Assembly (NCBI GenBank): GCA_947044365.1
Contig: OX345645.1
Coordinates: 4,101,741-4,165,740 of the forward strand
Direction: 5' to 3'
Length of the DNA: 64,000 nucleotides
Source of the DNA: Petrosia ficiformis
Lineage: Eukaryota > Porifera > Demospongiae > Haplosclerida > Petrosiidae
In this document: positions 1-11,108 of the stretch, piece after piece
Numbering within the stretch: position 1 is the first letter of the stretch
How the letters are laid out: every line of letters begins with the position of its first letter
Translations under genes and position numbers: made by a program
Notes under the pieces: model-generated
What the model saw: only the letters and a program-made list of their open reading frames with translations
Databases searched by the model: none
What the model was told of the DNA's origin: nothing

Positions 1-100
1 ATGTATTTTCTGGTATCTGATTCTTTCAATGAATGACTTCTTTAAAAAAATTCAACTCAACTTGCTAGTTATGAACAGTAAAATCTGTTTTTATAATCAG

Positions 101-1128
101 GTTCACACAAGAGGAAAAGATGAGGCGACATTCATTGGCTCACATGCCTTTTGGACATGGTCAACGTTCTTGTATTGCAATGAGACTAGCTTTAATGGAG
201 GCCAAAATGGCACTTGTGGGGATACTCAAAGAATATCAGTTTATTGAAGCACCTGATACAGAGAAGGTTAGGAGTATTATTAGTCAAACCTGTTCATATT
301 CATCATGACCTAAAAATTAGACTGTGATGACTTTACATGTATTAGTTGAATGTCATGAGTTTATTACATGATTATACTGTAACTCAATATTCAAGCAATA
401 CTACACACACAGAAACAAGGGATAGAAATAGTGCAGACAAAATTGTTGTTGATTGTCCCATGTTAATTTAATGATGAGGTGAAAACATGAATGGCCATTA
501 AAATAATTGAGACAAGCCTGATTTGGTGTAGTCAACTGAATGAATGAACAAACAAACAAACTTTCACTGAATGAATGAACGAATCAACAAACAAACTTTC
601 GCATAGAGCTGAGGGTCTTAATAGGGTTCGAATCTCACTCAGTTTTTTTACACTGGCCCTCTCAGTTTTCTTTTTTTTTCTTTTGTAACAAGTAACTTAC
701 AACATGAATATGTTTTGGAGCTCGAGGTTTATTACCGTTTTCCTTTGGTATCTTCATAGCATATACCTAATTACTCGTGTACTATTTGCATAAGTAAAAC
801 ATCCCCAGGCTCACCCCCACAATGCTTTGTATTTCACTAGTTATTATCCCCTAGTTAGGAGCAATCTACTATTTACAATGATTTACTACTACTAAGTCAA
901 TTTCCATGAAATCAACTCTCAACTTGTAATTTCCCATCTTTATTGAATAAACGAGGTATCAGGTTTTATACAAAATATTGCTGTAAAGTGAACAACACCA
1001 CTTATAACAATTGATCCTTCTATTTTCTTCTGAACCCATAGCCATTGAAGACTTCTATAGGAATCACCATGGTACCAAAGAATGGAGTCTACCTCTACAT
1101 TGAGAAAAGGACTGATAAAATGTTGTAG
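101..1128 (+). CDS. Cytochrome P450, C-terminal two exons (partial)
   Basis: Two exons are visible, 101-266 and 1042-1128; the 5' part of the gene lies before the window. The first exon reads FTQEEK..., then the heme-binding loop FGHGQRSCIAMR, whose Cys is the axial heme ligand, then LALMEAKMALVGILKEYQF, the helix after the loop. The second exon starts in the right phase (0) after a cccatag acceptor, reads PLKTSIGITMVPKNGVYLYI and ends at TAG 1126-1128, the normal length and position of a P450 C-terminus. The wording resembles clan 3 (CYP3/CYP5 type) monooxygenases: membrane-bound ER enzymes that oxidise small lipophilic substrates with electrons from P450 reductase. The last position of the FxxGxRxCxG signature is Ala instead of Gly, which some families tolerate. 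A possible polyadenylation signal AATAAA lies at 1285-1290. Substrate cannot be told. Confidence 0.9.
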
Positions 1129-1338
1129 AAGAGTAATTCCAAAGTTTACCACTTCTATATAATTATATATAATTGATAGCACATGTATAATTATTAGTGT
1201 GATCAATCTTTTTTAAAAATTACTTTTTTTGATGAAATTTGCATGGTATTGTTCATGTTTTGGACTTATAAAAGTTAATATATTAATAAAAAATAAACAA
1301 AAAAGATGTAAACACAAACTCAAAAAAACAGTAATAAT

Positions 1339-1607
1339 TAGGGCTGGGACGATTAATCGATTAATCAATCGATATTGAAAAATCTTCTGATTATCGATTA
1401 TGCTAATTATTCCAGAAGACATACTTTTCAAGCATGTGATGGCAAATAATGTACAATATGGAAGTGACAGGAAGCCTTATTGATCACATAATGGGAGGAG
1501 ATTCCTGTATTAATTGACCTAATTACTTCCGCTGATTTTAATCGATTATCAATCGACTTGAAGTTAGTGATAATCGATTTCAGAATCTCAGCCGATTCCC
1601 AGCCCTA
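1339..1607. mobile_element. hAT-type MITE with perfect 8-bp target duplication
   Basis: The 269-bp element begins TAGGGCTGGGAC and ends ATTCCCAGCCCTA, so its termini are inverted repeats. It is flanked by GTAATAAT at 1331-1338 and 1608-1615, a perfect 8-bp target-site duplication as made by hAT transposases. Subterminal parts are rich in ATCGATTA and TAATCGAT words on both sides. It has no coding capacity. A related copy in the opposite orientation is at 49512-49804. Confidence 0.9.
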
Positions 1608-1824
1608 GTAATAATAATTAAACAAAAAAAAGGTGCCAACACAAACCCAAACTAATTACAGTCATTACAGTACCATGGTTGACACTTCTTTACTAGTTGG
1701 TCTTTACTTATCTTTACACAGTCTTCATGGAACCAGCTTTCACATTCGTCACACTTCACCATCTTAATCCCACAATTAGTGGTTTGTAAAATATAAATAA
1801 AAATTATAAAATGTTATATTCCTT

Positions 1825-2436
1825 TTAAGGTTGTAGTCTTTTTCGTGGGCGGATGCTACTCCAATCAGTTTCTAGTCTTGCCAGCTTCTTGCTGCATACA
1901 ATCTGGTTCAATTCTGTGTATCTTTTGTAAGCCACACCCACCCGGGGGTATAGTTATTGGGCCTAAATGTTTTCACTGATAGTTTATTTTGTTTATTTTC
2001 AGAAACACACCTTCGGGTGGTGGAGGGGGCGGTAGGCGGGAAACCCTGGCAGGGTAACTGTAGTTGCTCTCTGAGAAAGATCGGAGTTTGATAGTGTCTA
2101 GAAAGGTAGATTTTATGGTTTCAGTGAAAAGCTACAGAATTCAGCTTTCTTCAGCCTCTTGTAACTATAAAAGTAAAATGAATTTGCAGAAAACGGCTCT
2201 ATTTGTTTTCTCAAAATTGATGCACGCCATGATTGGTGGGCGTGGCTTTCTTGGTTTTGTACTTATTACGATGGCAAAAATGGACATTTTTCCAACACTC
2301 CCACTCTTGTAGAGAAGTATAAAGATCATGAAAAGATAGGAAGGTTGCTATTACACCAGGTTAGAGTCATATTATATAATATTCTATTTTGAAACTGATT
2401 GGAGTCGCATCCGCCCACTCCCTAGTACCACCTTAA
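1825..2436. mobile_element. MITE with TTAA target duplication (piggyBac-like)
   Basis: The outer ends are TTAA at 1825-1828 and 2433-2436. Just inside, GTGGGCGGATGCTACTCCAA (from 1846) is matched on the other strand near 2390-2417 with one mismatch, giving long terminal inverted repeats. A TTAA duplication is the hallmark of piggyBac-type transposition; the family call is an inference because no transposase is present. The element contains a short 82-codon open frame (2064-2312) that I do not regard as a gene. Confidence 0.7.
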
Positions 2437-2458
2437 CAGACAGCAAACTTCAAGAAAC

Positions 2459-2900
2459 ATGAGTGGTGTAATTATCGGCAATAATGTGTGCGTTTGACTT
2501 AGAATTTTTTTATATTGGTAGGTTATGAAATTGACATCAAAAACTCCAGTCCTGCATTGATAAAGGCCGCATATGGAAACGTACATGATTGGTGGATCTC
2601 AGCACCAACGATAATTGATAAGAAAGCCCAAATTGAGGTATATAACAAATAGTCAAATCAGTGCTTTCATTACATTATAATTTGCTTGCAGGTTAGGGGC
2701 TACGGTTCAGCATCTGGTACGTTCACAGTGACAGTTTCGGGTGAAAAACTTCAGGTTGACTTTTCTTACGAGTTGCAGGAAAACCCACCCTTACTTGGAA
2801 AAAGTTGACCCAAGGTCCATATGTAATTCAGATCCTTACTCCACCTTATGCTGACGAGACTACAGCTTATGCCTCTATTCAAGTTGTTGATCCGCGGTGA
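2459..2900 (+). pseudogene. Frameshifted copy of the 113-aa gene
   Basis: This plus-strand copy mirrors the minus-strand gene at 3717-4165. Likely exons are 2459-2477, 2522-2637 and 2692-2900. The third exon has lost one base near 2778 (GAGTTGCAGG where the intact copy has GAGCTTGCAGG), which breaks the reading frame. The first-intron donor reads GGCAATAA, so the GT of the intact copy has become GC. The second intron keeps GT and AG. Both defects together suggest loss of function, although a GC donor alone could still be used. Confidence 0.75.
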
Positions 2901-3716
2901 AAATAATTTGTGATACCAAACTTGAAAAAAGCTAGGGAACACAAACTATGACTACAGTTTTGCAATTTTTTTTTTTTACATTATTGTAGGCCTTCATTTT
3001 TTTGTACTATTTAGTTGTTAAAAGAAAAAAATGTTTTTCAATAAAGCTAACATTTATATAAAAATAATATTATAAAAAATTACCTAGGGGTAGTGTAGGG
3101 AGATTTATCCATCCTTGCGAAAGGCGGAGGGTCAGGACCACAGTTTTTGTGTTGCAGGGGTTGGTTGCCTGAGATGATCAAGAGTGTGGCTAAACAATAA
3201 TAAAACAATCTAATAAAGAAAAGAGAGTGTATCTAATACCTGGTCTTTCATGATAGCAGTCAGAGGTGTGACTATAACAACAGATGAAAGTCTCGCTAAC
3301 TGGGAACCTCTTCATCATGTGACGAGTGAGAAGGCGTCTGGTACGCTTCGACGACTTTCTTGGCATTGAAATCATGGGAGAGGATAGTGGTTGAAGGATT
3401 TTTTTCAATACAGACATTTTTCAAACTTTATCAAAATGGTTGTGCAGTTATAATTATAACACGAACAAGACAAAGACTGGTTATTTTAGGTCTCGACTTT
3501 AATGTCGCATATATAGTAAATCTGCCTACACTACCCCTTATTTTTATATAAATGTTAGCTTTATTGAAAAACTTTTTTCTTTTAACAACTAAATAGTACA
3601 AAAAATGAAGGCCTATAATAATGTAAAAAAAAAACAAAAAAATTGCAAAACTGTAGTCACTATTTTAATAGTGACTGTTCCCTAGCTTTTTTCAAGTTTG
3701 GCATCACAGATTATTT

Positions 3717-4165
3717 TCACCGCGGATCAACAACTTGAATAGAGGCATAAGCTGTAGTCTCGTCAGCATAAGGTGAAGTAAGGATCTGAATTACATATGG
3801 ACCTTGGGTCAACTGTTTCGGAGTAAGGGTGGGTTTTCCTGCAAGCTCGTAAGAAAAGTCAACCTGAAGTTTTTGACCCGAAACTGTCACTGTGAACGTA
3901 CCAGATGCTGAACCTTTTCCCTTAACCTGCAAGCAAATTATAATGTAATGAAAGCACTGATTTGAGTATTTGTTATATACCTCAATTTGGGCTTTCTTAT
4001 CAATTATCGTTGGTGCTGAGATCCACCAATCATGTACGTTTCCATATGCGGCCTTTATCAACGCAGGACTGGAGTTTTTGATGTCAATTTCATAACCTAC
4101 CAATATAAGAAAATTCTAAGTCAAACACACACATTATTGAAATAATTACCGATAATTACACTCAT
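3717..4165 (-). CDS. Small beta-rich protein of unknown function, 113 aa, three exons
   Basis: I do not recognise this family. The model has exons 4150-4165 (MSVIIG...), 3981-4096 and 3717-3926, with introns of 53 and 54 bp, GT-AG ends and consistent phase; the coding sum is 342 nt. The product starts GYEIDIKNSSPALIKAAYGN, has a WW pair near residue 27, and then alternates hydrophobic and polar residues as a beta-sandwich would (GTFTVTVSG, YVIQILTSP, AYASIQVVD). There is no Cys, no signal peptide and no membrane segment. Two further copies, both damaged, are at 2459-2900 and 10200-10610. Support for a real gene comes from conservation of the exon structure in the palindromic copy. A very short first coding exon (16 nt) is the weakest part of the model. 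Confidence 0.6.
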
Positions 4166-4256
4166 GTTTCTTGAAGTTTGCTGTCTGTAAGTCGAAAAGG
4201 GATTTAATTAAGGCTGATCTGCAAACTGAACTAAGAAAGGTCTTTTTATACCTTAC

Positions 4257-5538
4257 AGACAGATGCCTGCTAAGGTTACTAGTAACGTACGTAATTAGCT
4301 GTACTATTAATATAATGTTACTGTACGTGAACTATATATAATTTATATAGGATTATAATTATATATAGGTATATAATATTCTCAATGATGTCCAATTATG
4401 GTCAATTCCTGGAGTATGTAATTAATTTTGCAGTCAGGAAATTGAATAATGTGGACCTTTTCTTAGAATCAATTCATAGAATGACTTCTAAGAGTTATTC
4501 TATAAGTATACATAATTATAAAGTACATAATATAAAGTATAATATAAAGTATAGTATGATCGTGTTGTTACAGGATAAGTCTTACAAGTTTGCTACAATG
4601 ATATTAGGTTAAGGGTAATTACAGAAACCCACTGTAAATAATAATAATTATTAATTCCATGTAATATAATTTCCAAGAATTTCATCATAAATTGATTATA
4701 AACCAATATATGAAATCAATCATATACAGGTCATACATACAGTTTTGTTCTTGCTGTGTATTATGTAGTTGTCGTTCAAGCTACTCATAAAAAACTATTA
4801 TCAATATTCATTAACACTAGTCTCCATACCTGATTTATCATCATGAAATCATACATAGTACATAAACCTGTCATTTGGAATACTGATATTACATTTGGTG
4901 AGCCTCTAATGTTGATGGCAATAATAATTAAGTATGCATATCTTTGCATACAATTTGATGATACCCTTCTTGTATGAAAACATTTGAACTTAAAATAACT
5001 TGGAAGACTTACACAAGAACATAATCGTATTTGCTATTTGTCCATACTATCTATAGTATAACTCCTAGAAGTCAATGCATGTATATTAATAGGAATACAA
5101 CATTTTATAATTTTTATTTATATTTTACAACCACTAACTTGGTTTTGATCATGAATGGCCATAGTGTCGCATGGCCAGACCAAACCTACTACAAAGAAAG
5201 GGTCTGGTCAACCTAGTCTCGTCCCCAGCTGCACCCCTTCCAGTTGGGAACGAGACTAGGTCAACCCACTGTACTAGCCTTTAATAAAGAGTTTAGCCTG
5301 ATTTAATAAAATAATAATAATAATAAATAAGACTTAATAAGTATATTCATAACTATACTTTCCCACTCAGCCAGCTATATGAATTTTATTATACTACAGT
5401 CAAATACCAGTTTGCCAGGTACGTGATGCTCTTGATGAATGCTGAGTTGACCAGAGCCGGCCTTCCTTCGTATTAGGTTGGGCCTGGCTACGCAGGACTA
5501 TTCATCCCAGGCCATATGTTGACCTTTAGCTAGTAGCT
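4257..5538. repeat. Left arm of a 1282-bp inverted repeat
   Basis: This segment is repeated inverted at 11109-12390 with exactly the same length. Wherever I compared the two they matched base for base, and two incidental open frames (61 and 75 codons) translate identically in both. The outer edge starts AGACAGATGCCTGC and the inner edge ends TTTAGCTAGTAGCT. Inside it, 5214-5262 is a small hairpin, CCTAGTCTCGT ... ACGAGACTAGG. No convincing gene is present. Confidence 0.9.
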
Positions 5539-6600
5539 AAGTATAATTATATTTTTATTGTGAATTTGACATATTGCATTTGCTATGCTTAATCACTCTA
5601 GGGGCCCTTGCAACGTATGACCTAGGCCACTCTTGTCATTAGGTAAACAATCATATCAGATTTCATAACGGGATCATGAAAGGTACGTGTCGTAATATTT
5701 CGTGACTTGTAGCCAAACATTTAAACATTACTTTAATGACCATAAACATCTTAAAAATGACAATTATATATACTCTTATAATTAACACTTTCAGAATTAA
5801 ATTTTCACCTTTTAGTACCTAAACCCAAATGTACCCAACATCACAATAATTATTACTCACGCTCAAAAACACAGTACAGAACGCCAATGTAAGAACTTTG
5901 TAACCAATACAAACATTCAGAAAGACAACTTCCCTCAATCTTTCCACGTGCTCTGCTTAGTCTGCTAAGTGATTTTATGCGCATGCGCTGAAAAATTAAT
6001 TATGTAAAAGTTTACAGTTCGTGTAGAGTGCAAAGAGGAGTGTTGTAGCAAGTCACGTTTGCAGGTTTTGTTGATGGTTAGTTACAGTGTCTGAAAACAG
6101 AATAACCCTAACAGCTGCTACTTGCATGAAGTTTCTGTGCTGGATGACCGAAATTTGATTTTTTTGTACGAAGTTTGACTTCATTCGGACGATTAGTATT
6201 TTGAAGTACAGCAACTGGGTAACTGACCGATGCAGCTATAGACTGGTTTGCAAATGACACTATAAATTAGCTCTCGTCTGGTGAAAGAACTATGATCAGA
6301 GCTCTACCCAGTCTCGAGATACAACTGTCCGAATTTCAATGTGTACGGAAATTGGTTGTTTACTCTAGTGTGGGGCTCGCTCAGGCTCGCCCCAATTATG
6401 ATTAGTCATCAAATTTTACTGTTTCTAACTTACCTTAAACTTCAACAACAGCTCTATATAATTATATATACTTAATTAAAAACAACCACGTGGTTAGTCA
6501 CTACCAGAAATATTTCATTAATAATTACTGCTATGCGAAAACATCAACACCCACATACAAAATTGAGTGCAAAGTGAACGCGAATAGACTTTAGTGCCAT
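5539..6600. other. Non-coding stretch with a stray minisatellite-like unit
   Basis: No gene seen. At 5597-5650 there is a single unit CACTCTAGGGGCCCTTGCAA followed by TTGTCATTAGGTAAA, the same series of words that borders the 24-bp minisatellite at 28990-29040. At 6371-6395 GGGGCTCG and CGCCCC form a short GC-rich inverted repeat within AT-rich DNA. Confidence 0.6.
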
Positions 6601-6649
6601 CAGCAATAATTGATACATAATCATTGCAAAGGGATACTTTTTCTCAATA

Positions 6650-7100
6650 TATCTTGTTGCATTTGAGGAAATCATGGTTCTGGCTATATGACAATTAACT
6701 GTTTTTCTATTTAAGAATTCTGATCAGAACACAGTGTGCTCTTGTGGCTTGTAAATTCATTTATGTTTCTCAATAATTATACAGAAACTGCATAACAATT
6801 ATAATTATATACATAATTAAATAATGTATATACATAATTAAACATTAATATTGATTATTAACTATTTTCAGGTTAAGGATCATTGTTGTGATGAATATTT
6901 TAACAGATGTAATTTGAGGAAAATGCCGAGAAAAAAAGTATCTTACCTACAATTCACTTGGTATGACCAGTATTACATGTTATTTATTTACAGAGCAGCA
7001 GTCATCATTTTAAATGCTTTCTACTCTGAAGTAGATTTCAAATAGAAGTTGCAATAAGTAATTATCACAGCCACACCCATCAGTAGTATACACAATGGGA
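6650..7100 (+). pseudogene. Third, decayed copy of CMTR2 exon 6 and its introns
   Basis: 6872-6960 reads VKDHCCDEYFNRCNLRKMPR and matches CMTR2 exon 6 (24723-24812), with CAG before it and GTATGA after it. It is 89 bp where the functional exon is 90 bp; one base is lost in the GAGAGAAAAAAG run, so the last third is frameshifted. Flanking intron sequence (TATATGACAATTAACTG upstream, ATTATCACAGCCACACCCATCAGTAGTATACAC downstream) is also shared. It is more diverged than the inverted copy at 13.4-17.8 kb. Confidence 0.85.
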
Positions 7101-7124
7101 AAATGCTTCATTTATTATCTTATT

Positions 7125-7485
7125 AATTTAACCCGAGCGCTTAGGCGGAGGGTTATAGTAATCGGTTTGTGTGTGTGTGTGTGTCTGTGTGTGTGTTACC
7201 ATGTAATCTTTGCAAATACCTGGTGTTAATGGTTCATTGACACTGCTTTCCAAACGCTAGAGTCTGATAATTCCGACATTTAATTAAACGATTTGTGATA
7301 ATCCTGTCAACAAATGAAATGACGATCTCCAGCTTTCGTGGAATCTTCTCAGTCGCCATTTTCGCTCATTCTGTACGTTGCGCATGCGCATCGGTGTAGA
7401 TAGCAGCATGTATGGGGCTAGTCATTGAGTTTTGTGTATCTGGTGCTATTGTTTTGATTGTATCGTGCATTGTACAGAATTGTTC
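7125..7485 (-). mobile_element. Member of the hairpin-ended dispersed repeat family
   Basis: At 7129-7180 the minus strand reads (CA)n CAAACCGATTACTATAACCCTCCGCC... CGGGTTAA, the terminal module shared with 43137-43196 and, more loosely, with 19140-19208, 24430-24500, 39970-40040, 46213-46273 and 62640-62724. The body interrupts homology to the CMTR2 intron on both sides (about 7100 and 7495), which shows that it is an insertion. Confidence 0.55.
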
Positions 7486-7572
7486 CTTTATTATTAAAAG
7501 AAGGACATAACATTAACTATCAGTGAGCTAAGATGGGTACTCATTACATATAGAAGATACCTCCCATGTAAA

Positions 7573-8022
7573 TCTACACTGCAAAAAAAATAGTTAAAAT
7601 AAATAATTTAGTGGTTAGTACAGTTGTAAGGATTTAACAATTAGTTGGTTGTCCGGAATACATACATCTTAAACCACAGATACTTTGTACAACTATATTC
7701 AATTATAGTTGAATCACTATAATTTTAGGGTGCTGTCTACTCATATTTCATGTCAAAGATTTAGTATAATTTATACTGAAGTACATCTAATTGTATCTGG
7801 CTATCAAAAAAGTTTGTAAACCTGCAAACACATCATTTAATTTATACCTTCCAATACTTGGTGCACATTATGTCATAGTAACATACATGCATGTAGCCAT
7901 GGCCACAACATCCTCTATGACAATTGACAAACTAATTTGAAACTCGTGATATTCCAATTGCAACTGTAGCTACTAACCAATAAAATGGTTATTTTAACGA
8001 TTTATTTTTTGCAATGTAGTGA
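7573..8022. mobile_element. Inverted-repeat element CTACACTGCAAAAAA
   Basis: The left end is CTACACTGCAAAAAAAATAGTTAAAATAA and the right end is the inverse, TTATTTTTTGCAATGTAG. Subterminal words GGTTAGTACAGTTG and CAACTGTAGCTACTAACC also mirror each other. A related end at 9138-9200 suggests a second, possibly truncated copy. There is no coding capacity. Confidence 0.75.
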
Positions 8023-10199
8023 GAATCCTGCTACATTGCTGTATTATTTGTTTATATAATGCTATATGTGACCCAATATGGGAAAACCATACTTGTGGTG
8101 TGTGATAATTTTGAACAAGCACTTATCTTCCAACACTTGCTTTTCAGCCATTTTATACAGGAAACAAACTATCTAGGAAGACTGATCATGTGAGCAATCC
8201 AAAATGATTGAAAATGCAGCAGACATCTGTAACATGCAGTCGTTTGCATACTTGCTTGTTAGTGGGATAGAAAAACAGAGTCTTCTGCAGCAACTAAAAC
8301 TGGGTAAGGTTACAGTTTCTGGTGTATCTCACAGAGCTATTATTTAAATTTATGCAACCTTTTGTGTTATAGGTCCTTTAACCTTGAGCAAAAATATGTG
8401 GAAGTTCAATAATTAACTATGACATCACCATCCAGAGTATGGTTTAGTCGCCAACTTGGAGTAGTTTCTATTACTGTTAATGGAATAAACTGTTTTGTTT
8501 TCATATAGTCTTGATGTTTGTGCATACCATACATGTATGTTGTTACAATTAAAAAGTTGGTGGAGCAACAGGCTGTTAAACTAGTGCGTATTGGTGCTAG
8601 CAATTATATAACTCATTGAAGTTGTAGCCAGCTCTTGGAGATCATTTACAACAAGAGCTATTGTATTTAGGATTTAAATGTGAAAGATCTGGGAGTATGT
8701 GGTCTTATTTGTTAGTACTTTAGTTCAATCAAACTTGTCCAATTTAGCAGCTTGTAGCTCTGGCTTTTTACTGAAATTTCAATACTCCAAAACCGAATGT
8801 GGAGATTCTGATTCATTATGCACAAACACGCACTCATTTGTGGAAGAAAAATGCTGCCTCTGGATATCAACAATGACTACTGACTTGGAAGCAAGGTTCC
8901 AATGTACAAAAAGTTAAAATAAATATATATCATGCCGTGCAATTACAAGTCTACTAAAAATTGTGTCACCTGAGTTTGGAGCCCTGCAGGAGAATAGAAA
9001 CCGAGACACAACTTAAATGTTCTCGTTGTTAAATACCATGAGTCTATATGAGTGCATAATTGATAAGAATGAAATGTGCCAAAAGTTTAGGATCATGACA
9101 ATAATAAAGTGCTGTTATTATGGTGATCATAGGCTCCCTACACTGCAAAAAATAAATTGTTAAAATAACCATTTTATTGGTTAGTACAGTTGCAAGGAAT
9201 AGCATGAGTTTCAATTTAGATTTTCATACATTGTACAATAAGTTCTATATAAATTATATTTACATGTGACAAAATTAAAAATATGCAATTTGACTATCAG
9301 TAGAAGGAGCACATATATGTACCTTAATTAGTTGACTAGACTAAACCAATTTGCAAGCAACTTAATTAACCAACTGTAGTAAATATTGACAAATAATTAA
9401 CTTAAAGAAATATAGTTATATTTCCAAGAGTTTTGATTATCACCAGCTATGAAGCTATATATCAGACTGTACATTGTTAATGATTTAAATGTTGAGATTT
9501 ATATTTCAACAAAAACAATCTAAATTCAATTCCTCCTTGTTGAGAACTTATTATTAAGTTGATAATTTTGACTTAAAAATGAAATATTGATGATGGATCC
9601 AGTGGTAACCAAACTTGATATCCATCATGGTACTTGTAATAGCAAACCCACAGTAATGGATCACTTCAACAGAGGAAGCTCAACCATTAACTGTAATGTC
9701 ACTTGGAATGTATATACATAAAGTAAACCTATTTAAAGATGTATGTTCTGGCAGTATATAATAGACAAGCACTATGTAGGCCTTCATGTAGCTGTTAAAA
9801 ATAGAAGCTAATATTGATAACCAAGCCATTCAGGGTATAGTGATGTAATGTAGTGTGAGAGCTATGCAAGGTATATGTGACAGACAAAACAAGACAAACC
9901 AGTTTTGTGACTAATGCAAAGATACATCTAAGAATCCTGAGTTCACTACCAATTAACCAGCTTTATATGTCCAATAATTATTTTAGTTCTTAGTCAGGCA
10001 TTAACATTGTCAACTGTTTGTTCTTAATTATCAAGGAGATGTCTGACCTCCATTCTAATACCTATTGATTTGACATTACTTTATTGGATGTACATTATAC
10101 ACCTATTTTTGCAATAGGGATAAACAAAAAAATTATTGGCAAAACTATATAGTCAATATTTATACTCTTATGTATTCTCTTTTTCAATTTTGTCATCAA
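8023..10199. other. Long AT-rich stretch without recognisable gene
   Basis: I see short open frames (8406-8603 minus, 8699-8917 plus) with no recognisable domain or splice context. At 9138-9200 there is one terminus of the CTACACTGCAAAAAA element family. The rest shows no clear repeat structure by eye. Confidence 0.5.
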
Positions 10200-10610
10200 A
10201 GCTCATTTTTTTCTTCTATGGATCAAAAACTTGGATAGTATGACCATCTGGTCAAGCTTGAATCTCAGCTTGAAAATAGTCTCCACTTTCAGTAATGCTC
10301 ATTTTTCCAGTTGAGGAATTGCAATTTGTTCATCTTGAAATAACAACACCCTGAAAGTACCAACTACATAATCAATGCTTTGAGCCTGCAAAATAAAACA
10401 TTGAGTATGATTTACCTTGATAAGGCAATGGTGAACAATCACGTCCGGTGCTAAGATTTACTAATTATGTACATTTCCATAATGGACAAATATTTTATTG
10501 TGAATATTATAAACTAAATAACAAGAAAAAAACATTGAATTAGATAATGACATGTTTCTTGAAATTGAAGTCTGCTGACTGTCAACTGAAAAGGGATTAA
10601 TTTGAAACAT
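10200..10610 (-). pseudogene. Decayed third copy of the 113-aa gene
   Basis: Minus-strand sequence still aligns in patches with 3717-4190: TGGATCAAAAACTTGGATAG at the 3' end, CCGGTGCTAAGATTTACTAATTATGTACATTTCCATAATGG in the middle exon region, and ACATGTTTCTTGAAAT with AACTGAAAAGGGATT at the 5' end. Substitutions and gaps are numerous and no continuous frame remains. The flank at 10880-11105 also resembles the sequence of the 1282-bp arms, so the whole gene-plus-flank unit seems to have been duplicated earlier. Confidence 0.7.
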
Positions 10611-11108
10611 ATACGTATGATCTAGAGTTTCGACTTTCTAGCAACATGGTAATCTGACATGTTATTTTGTCGCCAAATTGATAGAGTCCAAGTCAACACA
10701 TGGGAATATCTGTCTTTAATATTGGTCAGTTGGACATATTTACCAGTCAATCAGCTAATTAAGTTACTAGTCTACCAAATTTATGTAAGAGTAAAGTATA
10801 CATAAAATACTATCGTTACACCATTAATGCTTAAACTATAACATTAGGCAATGCACACCTACTAGAAGCTTTATAAAGGTCAACAGAATACTATTATAGT
10901 CACTGATTTCTGGAATGAATCCATTCGTGAATGATCAAAACCTAATTAATGGTTTGTAATTATATATTCCTAGAACTATTGTACATGCATTGACTTCTAA
11001 GGTAGCTTAAACAGCAACTATATATACATAGTACACTGCAGGAACACAAACATATGTACAATATGTATATGATTGATGTCATGTATTGCTTTATTGCTAA
11101 CACTACAC

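Larger units (their letters stand above)
2437..4195. repeat. Palindrome of about 1.75 kb carrying two copies of a small gene
   Basis: Sequence from about 2437 to 3115 reappears inverted at about 3500-4195 with scattered substitutions and small indels. The homology includes the gene copies, their upstream ACTTCAAGAAACATGAGTG region and their 3' flanks (GTAGGCCTTCATTTTTT and its complement). A central stretch of about 380 bp (3120-3500) is not duplicated. It holds a 75-codon minus-strand open frame (3190-3417) rich in Lys/Arg that I do not recognise. Confidence 0.85.

Noticed and set aside
940..1206. Minus-strand 88-codon frame
   Set aside because: It overlaps the last P450 exon on the other strand, which is in phase with the previous exon and matches the family.
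3190..3417. Basic 75-aa minus-strand frame in the centre of the palindrome
   Set aside because: No recognisable family, no splice context and no second copy; kept only as a remark in the palindrome entry.
4385..5216. Genes for the 75-aa and 61-aa frames conserved in both 1282-bp arms
   Set aside because: They are identical only because the whole arms are identical, including non-coding parts; composition is AT-driven and no domain is seen.
7150..7200. CRISPR-like or regulatory meaning of the GT-rich tract
   Set aside because: It is a simple (GT)n tract belonging to the terminal module of a dispersed repeat in animal DNA.
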